A stretch of 64,000 nt of DNA from JAITVB01 sp031553805 (GTDB lineage Bacteria > Bacteroidota > Bacteroidia > Bacteroidales > Rikenellaceae). The notes beneath the pieces were generated by a model. The model worked only from the letters and a program-made list of their open reading frames with translations. It made no database searches and was not told where the DNA came from. Shown here piece after piece: positions 59,144 to 64,000 of this stretch. Every line of letters starts with the position of its first letter. Position 1 is the stretch's first letter. The stretch lies in contig JAVBLC010000013.1 in assembly GCA_031553805.1 (NCBI GenBank), positions 106,896-170,895 on the forward strand, given 5' to 3'. The position numbers and the translations under genes were made by a program.

Positions 59144-61138
59144 CTACAATTGGATTCGTGAGTAGCGGGTGCTGATTTTTCGGCGGGTTTCGTTTAGGAG
59201 GTCTATTTTGCGCATGATTTCGGCGGCGGCTGGGCCGAATTCGATGCCGACGAGTTGTGCTCGTAGTTCTTCGATCATGCGTTCGATGATCTTGGTTTTG
59301 TAGAGGGTGACGGCGCGTGGGACGGCGGCGGCGAGGTTATCGGCTTCGCCGTAGACGACGATGTCGTTCCGCTCCCAGAGTTTGCTGGCGCGGAGGGTTT
59401 CACCGCGCATCATCATGTCGACCACGGCGTTGCAGACGGCTGGGTCGGGGTGGTCGGTGAAGCGGTTCATCGGGAATTGTTCGTCGGCCTCGCAGCCGGG
59501 ATTTTCGTCGTAGGCGGTGAGGTATTCGGTGTAGATGGGGCCGTAGACGGGACGAGAGAGGACGAGTCCATCGGCCTGGAGGTCGTCGATAATGGCCTGG
59601 GCGACGGTAAGCAGGCGGGGGTCTTCGCCTTCGGCGACGCGTTCACCCGGTTCTGAAAAATCGACTTTCTGGCGGCCGTATCGCAACAGGTAGGTGACGA
59701 TTTCGCGTTCGAGGCCTTCGATGCTGCTGCCGTAGCCTTCAATCGGGGGGCCGACGGGTTGGGCCGGGGCGGAGGAGGCACGTTCGAGGATTTCGCGTTT
59801 GCGGATGAATTCGCGTTCCTCATCCGAAAATTGGGTGTCGCGGCGTTTGCGGCGGACTTCCTGCTGGAGCAGTCCCTCGTCGACCGAGAGCAGGCGGGCG
59901 CATTCGCGGATGTAGACGCTGCGGGGGATCGCTTCGGGAATGACGGCGATCGACTCGACCACGTCGGTGATCAGGGCGGCACGCTTCAGCGGGTCATCCT
60001 GCGCATCCGACAATAAGAGTTTCGCCTTAAATGATATAAAGTCCTGTTCGTTTTCGGTGATGTAGTCCTGCAACTCGGTGGCCGAGCGGGCGCGGGCGAA
60101 CGAGTCGGGGTCGTCGCCCTCGGGCAGCAGCACGACGCGCACGTTAAGGCCCTCTTTGAGGATCATGTCGATCCCGCGCAGCGATGCTTTTATACCGGCC
60201 GGGTCACCGTCATAGATGACGGTAACGTTCTTCGTAAAGCGTCCGATCAGCTTGACCTGCTCGGTGGTGAGCGAGGTACCGGACGAGGCGACGACGTGTT
60301 CGATGCCGCTCTGGTGCATCGAAATGACGTCGGTATAACCTTCGACCAGGATGCAGCAGTCGTGTTGCGATATGGCACGTTTGGCCTGGTAGAGGCCGTA
60401 GAGGATGTTGCTCTTGTGGTAAATTTCGGACTCGGGCGAGTTGACGTATTTCGCCACTTTTTTGTCGGTGCGCAGGGTACGTCCGCCGAAAGCGATCACA
60501 CGCCCGCTGACGCCGTGGATCGGAAAAATCACGCGGCCGGCGAAACGGTCGTAAAGGGTGCCGTTGTCGCGTTTGATCGACAGGCCGGTGCGGGTGAGGA
60601 ATTCCTCCTGGTAGCCCGCCGTAAGGGCGGCTTTCGAGAGGGCGTCGCCCGCGGCGGGGCAAAAGCCGAGGCCGAAGCGTTCGACCATCGTGTCGGCGAT
60701 GCCGCGTTCGCGGAAGTAGCCCAAGCCTACGCTCTGGCCTTCGGACGTGTTATGGAGTGTGTCCTTGAAGAAATCGGCGGCGAACGAGCTGACGACCATC
60801 ATGCTTTCGCGGTCGTCGTTTTGTTTTTTGTCCTCGGGGGTCATTTCACGCTCCTGGACTTCGATGCCGTATTTCCGGGCGACGTATTTCAGGGCTTCGT
60901 GGTAAGCCATGTTTTCGTGTTCCATCACGAAAGTGACGGCGTTGCCGCCTTTGCCGCAACCGAAACATTTGAAGACGCCTTTGGAGGGTGAAACGACGAA
61001 CGAGGGTGTTTTTTCGTTATGGAACGGACAGCAGGCCTGATAGTTGACACCTTTCTTCTTGAGGGTGATAAAATCGTTGATGACCTCAACGATGTTCGCT
61101 GCGGCGTAAATTCGGTCTACTGTGGTGCGGTCGATCAT
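59144..61138 (-). CDS. dnaG: DNA primase
   Basis: Makes RNA primers for replication. 664 residues. N-terminal CHC2 zinc domain: CCPFHNEKTPSFVVSPSKGV and FKCFGCGKGGNAV. The RNA polymerase core has GRVIFPIHGVSGRVIAFGGR, and the Toprim centre CCILVEGYTDVISMHQSGIE (Glu) and TVIYDGDPAGIKASLRGIDM (DxD). The C-terminal DnaB-interaction domain (about 450-664) is divergent, as usual. R2 copy C lies immediately upstream of the start. No promoter box with the full consensus was found there. Confidence 0.95.
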   Translation of the reverse strand: MIDRTTVDRIYAAANIVEVINDFITLKKKGVNYQACCPFHNEKTPSFVVSPSKGVFKCFGCGKGGNAVTFVMEHENMAYHEALKYVARKYGIEVQEREMTPEDKKQNDDRESMMVVSSFAADFFKDTLHNTSEGQSVGLGYFRERGIADTMVERFGLGFCPAAGDALSKAALTAGYQEEFLTRTGLSIKRDNGTLYDRFAGRVIFPIHGVSGRVIAFGGRTLRTDKKVAKYVNSPESEIYHKSNILYGLYQAKRAISQHDCCILVEGYTDVISMHQSGIEHVVASSGTSLTTEQVKLIGRFTKNVTVIYDGDPAGIKASLRGIDMILKEGLNVRVVLLPEGDDPDSFARARSATELQDYITENEQDFISFKAKLLLSDAQDDPLKRAALITDVVESIAVIPEAIPRSVYIRECARLLSVDEGLLQQEVRRKRRDTQFSDEEREFIRKREILERASSAPAQPVGPPIEGYGSSIEGLEREIVTYLLRYGRQKVDFSEPGERVAEGEDPRLLTVAQAIIDDLQADGLVLSRPVYGPIYTEYLTAYDENPGCEADEQFPMNRFTDHPDPAVCNAVVDMMMRGETLRASKLWERNDIVVYGEADNLAAAVPRAVTLYKTKIIERMIEELRAQLVGIEFGPAAAEIMRKIDLLNETRRKISTRYSRIQL

Positions 61139-61149
61139 AAGGATTCAAA

Positions 61150-61375
61150 GATAAGTCAAATAGTCTCAGGAAAACGAAGTTTTCCCATAAAATTTTTGCG
61201 GCGCTTTTTATAAAAAGCGCCAGTTCCCTCGGCGCAGCCCAATGTGCGAGGGCCACGCTCCCCGGAGATTTTTATGCCTAATCCGGTTGGCAGAGGTAAC
61301 CCTCCAATGCATAAAATCTCTTGTGCGCGGGCCCCTAAATAGCGCGACGGGCTTTGCCCGTCGCCTATATAGCAC
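61150..61375 (+). repeat. R2 mosaic repeat, copy C
   Basis: Starts 12 bases upstream of dnaG: AGTCTCAGGAAAACGAAGTT (first hairpin), AAAATTTTT, palindrome arms GGCGC/GCGCC around TTTTTATAAAAA (61200-61221), CACGCTCCCCGGAG, the pair GAGATTTTTATGC / GCATAAAATCTC, then GCGACGGGCTTTGCCCGTCGC (arms GCGACGGGC/GCCCGTCGC). Confidence 0.85.
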
Positions 61376-61424
61376 GTTCTCGCGCGGGGGTGTGCAACGG
61401 TTTGCTCCCTCAACCGTTAGTGTC

Positions 61425-61615
61425 TGTCACTTTCTTTGGCTACCATCCAAAGAAAGTGACCAAAGAAAGATCACCGCTTTAAGGAAAAAGCTAAAAATCT
61501 TTGAAAAAATCTACTGCGTCCACAACTCGGCCCTACGGGCCTCAGACAATGGACTCCGCCAACGATTTTTCCAAAGATTTTCTTAACGCTTTTTTCTTAT
61601 AGGCGGGTGCGCGGG
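61425..61615. repeat. R3 dispersed repeat, copy 2
   Basis: It includes a hairpin with arms CACTTTCTTTGG/CCAAAGAAAGTG (about 61430-61460) and the segment 61511-61560, the inverted counterpart of 23591-23637. The right border has the sequence shared with 45553-45575 (at 61632-61654). No gene is seen in 61139-61762. Confidence 0.65.
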
Positions 61616-61670
61616 CCGTTAGCCCGCGTTAGCGTGGCTCCTGTGGCCCAGCCTGGAATCACCCGTCCAA

Positions 61671-61702
61671 CAAAGTTAAAATATCCCTGTGCGGGCACGC
61701 AC
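61671..61702 (+). repeat. R1 unit upstream of the SDR gene
   Basis: CAAAGTTAAAATATCCCT, then hairpin GTGCGGGCACGCAC. Sense to the SDR gene, hairpin end toward it. Here the -7 box at 61719 lies after the unit rather than before it. Confidence 0.75.
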
Positions 61703-61718
61703 TTTTCAGGATTATTCG

Positions 61719-61726
61719 TACATTTG
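61719..61726 (+). promoter_or_regulatory. -7 promoter box for the SDR-uxuA operon
   Basis: TACATTTG, perfect TAnnTTTG, 36 bases before the ATG at 61763. Confidence 0.6.
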
Positions 61727-61762
61727 GACATAACGAAAACCTCAAAACAAAAATTCTGCAAT

Positions 61763-62575
61763 ATGAAAAATTTATTCGACGTCCGGGATAAGGTGGTGGT
61801 GATCACCGGTGCAACGGGGATATTGGGCAGCGCGATGGTGCGCCATTTTGCCGAACAGGGTTCGAAAGTGGTCATCCTGGCCCGCAAGGCCGAAGCCGCC
61901 CGGAAGCTGATCGACGAGGTAAGCGCTGCGGGCGGCGAAGCGTTCTTTTTTGCGGCCGACGTACTGAATAAAGAGCAATTGGAAGCTGCCTACGACAAGA
62001 CGATAGCCCGCTACGGCCGCGTCGACGTGCTGATCAACTGCGCCGGGGGTAATATGCCCGGGGCGACGATTCCGCCAGACAAGACGATCTTCGACCTCGA
62101 TATGGCCGCTTTCGAAACCGTGGTCGACCTGAACCTTTTCGGCACCGTCCTGCCGACGATGATCTTTGCCCGGACAATGGTCGATCGCAAAGAGGGATCG
62201 ATCATCAACGTCGCTTCGGAATCGGCGATCCGCCCGCTGACACGCGTGGCCGGGTATGGCGTTGCCAAAGCGGCCGTGGTTAATTTTACGAAATATTTGT
62301 GCGGCGAGTTGGCGACGAAATACGGCGCCGGCCTGCGGGTCAACGCCATCGCCCCCGGTTTTTTCCTTTCGGAACAGAACCGCACGCTGCTCACCAACCC
62401 CGACGGCAGTTACACCGACCGCGCCAAGACCATCTTGACCCACACGCCGTTCAAGCGTTTCGGCGAACCCGAAGAGCTGCTCGGCACCCTGCAATGGTTG
62501 GCCAGCGACGCTTCGAAATTCGTCAGCGGCACGGTGACGATGATCGACGGCGGTTTCGACGCTTTTTCCATTTAA
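61763..62575 (+). CDS. SDR oxidoreductase, probable D-mannonate/fructuronate oxidoreductase
   Basis: 270 residues from ATG 61763 (MKNLFDVRDKVVVITGATGI). Short-chain dehydrogenase features: nucleotide loop TGATGILGSAM (about 16-26), LINCAGGNMPGA, the Ser-Tyr-Lys set in NVASESAIRPLTRVAGYGVA with YxxxK completed by KAAVVNF, and AIAPGFFLSEQNRTLL. The place next to uxuA, 26 bases upstream, argues that it interconverts fructuronate and mannonate in hexuronate catabolism, replacing the unrelated UxuB. Substrate assignment is by context. Confidence 0.85.
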   Translation: MKNLFDVRDKVVVITGATGILGSAMVRHFAEQGSKVVILARKAEAARKLIDEVSAAGGEAFFFAADVLNKEQLEAAYDKTIARYGRVDVLINCAGGNMPGATIPPDKTIFDLDMAAFETVVDLNLFGTVLPTMIFARTMVDRKEGSIINVASESAIRPLTRVAGYGVAKAAVVNFTKYLCGELATKYGAGLRVNAIAPGFFLSEQNRTLLTNPDGSYTDRAKTILTHTPFKRFGEPEELLGTLQWLASDASKFVSGTVTMIDGGFDAFSI

Positions 62576-62601
62576 CTCCGGATCACATTAACAGCAAGCA
62601 T

Positions 62602-63807
62602 ATGATGCATTTAGCCAAACAATCGTGGCGCTGGTACGGCCCCGGCGACCCGGTCGGCCTGTGGGACATCCGACAGGCGGGGGCCACCGACGTGGTCACT
62701 GCCCTGCACCACATCCCCAACGGAGAAGTGTGGACGGTCGAAGAGATCCGGAAACGGCAGGCCGAAGTGGCCGCCGCCGGCCTCGTGTGGAGCGTGGTCG
62801 AAAGCGTGCCCGTACACGAGCACATCAAAACGCAGACAGGCGATTTTCAGCGCTACATCGACAATTACAAACAGTCGATCCGGAACCTGGCCGCGTGCGG
62901 GATTTTCATTGTCACCTACAATTTTATGCCTGTTTTGGATTGGACGCGCACCGACCTGGCCTACACGCTGCCCGACGGGTCGAAGGCGCTGCGGTTCGAG
63001 CGGGCGGCTTTTGTGGCGTTCGACCTCTTTATCCTCAAGCGTCCCGGCGCAGAAAAGGAGTATTCGGACGCAGAAAAGGCCAAAGCCCGCGCACGTTTCG
63101 ACGCGATGAGCGACGAAGAGCGGCACACGCTGACCCGCAACATGATCGCCGGGCTGCCCGGTTCGGAGGAAAGTTTCACGGTCGCACAGTTCCAACAGGC
63201 ATTGGACCGTTACAAAGAGATCGACGCCGACCGGCTGCGGGCCAACCTGGTCTATTTCCTGCGCGAAATCACCCCGGTGGCCGACGAGGCGGGGGTCGAA
63301 CTGGTGATCCATCCCGACGACCCGCCCTACCCGATCCTCGGTCTGCCGCGTATCCTGAGCACGGCCGATGATTTTCAGCGGCTGATCGAGCTTGTGCCCA
63401 ACAAATCCAACGGGTTGTGCCTGTGCACCGGGTCGTTTGGGGTGCGGTCTGACAATGAACTGGCCGAAATGATGAAAAAATTCGGCGACCGGGTGGGCTT
63501 CGTGCATTTCCGCAGCACGCGGCGCGACGCCGACGGCAATTTCTATGAGGACAACCACCTCGAGGGCGACGTCGATATGTATGGGGTGATGAAAGCCTTT
63601 GTGGAGTTGATGCAGCGGCGCGGGGTGTCGATCCCGATGCGGCCGGACCACGGGCACCAGATGTGCGATGATTTGAAGAAGAAGACCAATCCGGGGTATT
63701 CTTGTATTGGGAGACTGCGTGGGCTGGCTGAGTTGCGCGGACTGGAGATGGGGATTGCCCGGAGCATGGGTGCGTCCTCGCACGGGAAAATTTCCAACGC
63801 AAAATAA
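62602..63807 (+). CDS. uxuA: Mannonate dehydratase UxuA, with repeat-derived C-terminal tail
   Basis: Dehydrates D-mannonate to 2-keto-3-deoxygluconate. 401 residues. Family stretches are SWRWYGPGDPVGLWDIRQAG, GLVWSVVESVPVHEHIKTQT, FLREITPVADEAGVELVIHP, CLCTGSFGVRSDN, VGFVHFRSTRRDADGNFYED and MRPDHGHQM, the metal and catalytic His regions. The last roughly 12 residues (GASSHGKISNAK) are encoded by an R1 repeat at 63769 and extend beyond the expected family end. Co-transcribed with the SDR gene. Confidence 0.94.
   Translation: MMHLAKQSWRWYGPGDPVGLWDIRQAGATDVVTALHHIPNGEVWTVEEIRKRQAEVAAAGLVWSVVESVPVHEHIKTQTGDFQRYIDNYKQSIRNLAACGIFIVTYNFMPVLDWTRTDLAYTLPDGSKALRFERAAFVAFDLFILKRPGAEKEYSDAEKAKARARFDAMSDEERHTLTRNMIAGLPGSEESFTVAQFQQALDRYKEIDADRLRANLVYFLREITPVADEAGVELVIHPDDPPYPILGLPRILSTADDFQRLIELVPNKSNGLCLCTGSFGVRSDNELAEMMKKFGDRVGFVHFRSTRRDADGNFYEDNHLEGDVDMYGVMKAFVELMQRRGVSIPMRPDHGHQMCDDLKKKTNPGYSCIGRLRGLAELRGLEMGIARSMGASSHGKISNAK
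63769..63804 (-). repeat. R1 unit inside the 3-prime end of uxuA
   Basis: Hairpin GTGCGTCCTCGCAC, then GGGAAAATTTCCAACGCAAA, ending at the stop codon. Antisense to the gene, hairpin end toward it, translated as GASSHGKISNAK. R2 copy D follows directly. Confidence 0.8.
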
Positions 63808-64000
63808 GTCTCAGAAAAGCACAGCTTTTCCAAAAAATTTTTAGCTCCGCCGAGCTCACCCGCCGTCAGCGACCTCGGTTGTGGCGCTTTTTATAAAAAG
63901 CGCCAGTACCTTCGCGGAGCCAATGCGTGGTGGCCACACTCCCCAGAGATTTTTATGCGGTATCCGGCCCGAAAGAGGTAGCCCTCCGATGCATAAAAAT
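63805..64000 (+). repeat. R2 mosaic repeat, copy D (cut by the window end)
   Basis: TAAGTCTCAG, the first hairpin GAAAAGCACAGCTTTTC, AAAAAATTTTT, an AGCTCCGCCGAGCTC segment shared with copy E, palindrome arms GGCGC/GCGCC around TTTTTATAAAAA (63883-63904), and the long pair AGAGATTTTTATGC / GCATAAAAAT reaching the last base of the window. Confidence 0.85.

Overview
The window reads as chromosome of a GC-rich member of the Bacteroidales, most likely Rikenellaceae/Alistipes-like. This is an inference from several things: Bacteroidetes-type promoters (TAnnTTTG at -7, sometimes TTTG or TTG about 20 bases upstream), weak or absent Shine-Dalgarno sites, many secreted proteins and lipoproteins starting MKK/MKT, Bacteroidetes-type PurM and GdhA, and an ECF sigma/anti-sigma/outer-membrane barrel operon. 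I see no rRNA, tRNA, CRISPR array, phage or transposase gene.

Layout. 0-5 kb: a secreted zinc metalloprotease, an outer-membrane barrel, and a small regulator/membrane-protein/DUF2141 group. 5.2-10.5 kb: glutaminyl cyclase lipoprotein, membrane protein and metH, all leftward. 10.7-13 kb: ECF sigma factor, membrane anti-sigma candidate and barrel protein. 13-19 kb: TPR lipoprotein, pnp, rpsO, purM. 19-26.4 kb: a lipoprotein, a Bacteroidetes helical protein, gdhA, two tandem esterases and a DUF2807 protein. 26.9-33 kb: ruvC, lpxD, coaD, thioesterase, TlpA-like protein, lpxB, lpxI. 33-36 kb: recG and a DUF3108 protein. 36-39 kb: a lower-GC accessory block with a Gly/Trp-rich lipoprotein and three small secreted paralogues, one frameshifted. 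39-42 kb: ruvB, divergent holA, rhomboid protease. 42.2-44.3 kb: two paralogous lipoproteins translationally coupled to a radical SAM/SPASM enzyme. 44.4-50 kb: a thioredoxin-like lipoprotein and a 1328-residue secreted LamG protein. 50-58 kb: barrel protein, double CDGSH protein, B12-binding radical SAM protein, cysK, a GH43-like propeller, nitroreductase, clostripain-family protease. 58-64 kb: pirin, dnaG, and a mannonate/fructuronate pair (SDR plus uxuA).

Two things stand out. First, the rSAM/lipoprotein operon (42211-44294): two lipoproteins share a C-terminal motif at an identical distance from the C-terminus, and their partner is a predicted peptide-modifying radical SAM enzyme. To my knowledge the system is known only as a computational family with no established chemistry. 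Second, the intergenic space is dominated by structured dispersed repeats. R1 is a roughly 30-41 bp unit ending in a 14-base hairpin (type GTGCCGGGAGGCAC), about 16 copies, with compensatory stem changes. It always has its hairpin end toward the neighbouring gene, sits in tandem in 5-prime leaders, and twice encodes the C-terminal tail of a protein (LpxB, UxuA). R2 is a roughly 200 bp mosaic of several hairpins whose arms also covary. These repeats account for most gaps longer than 300 bases.
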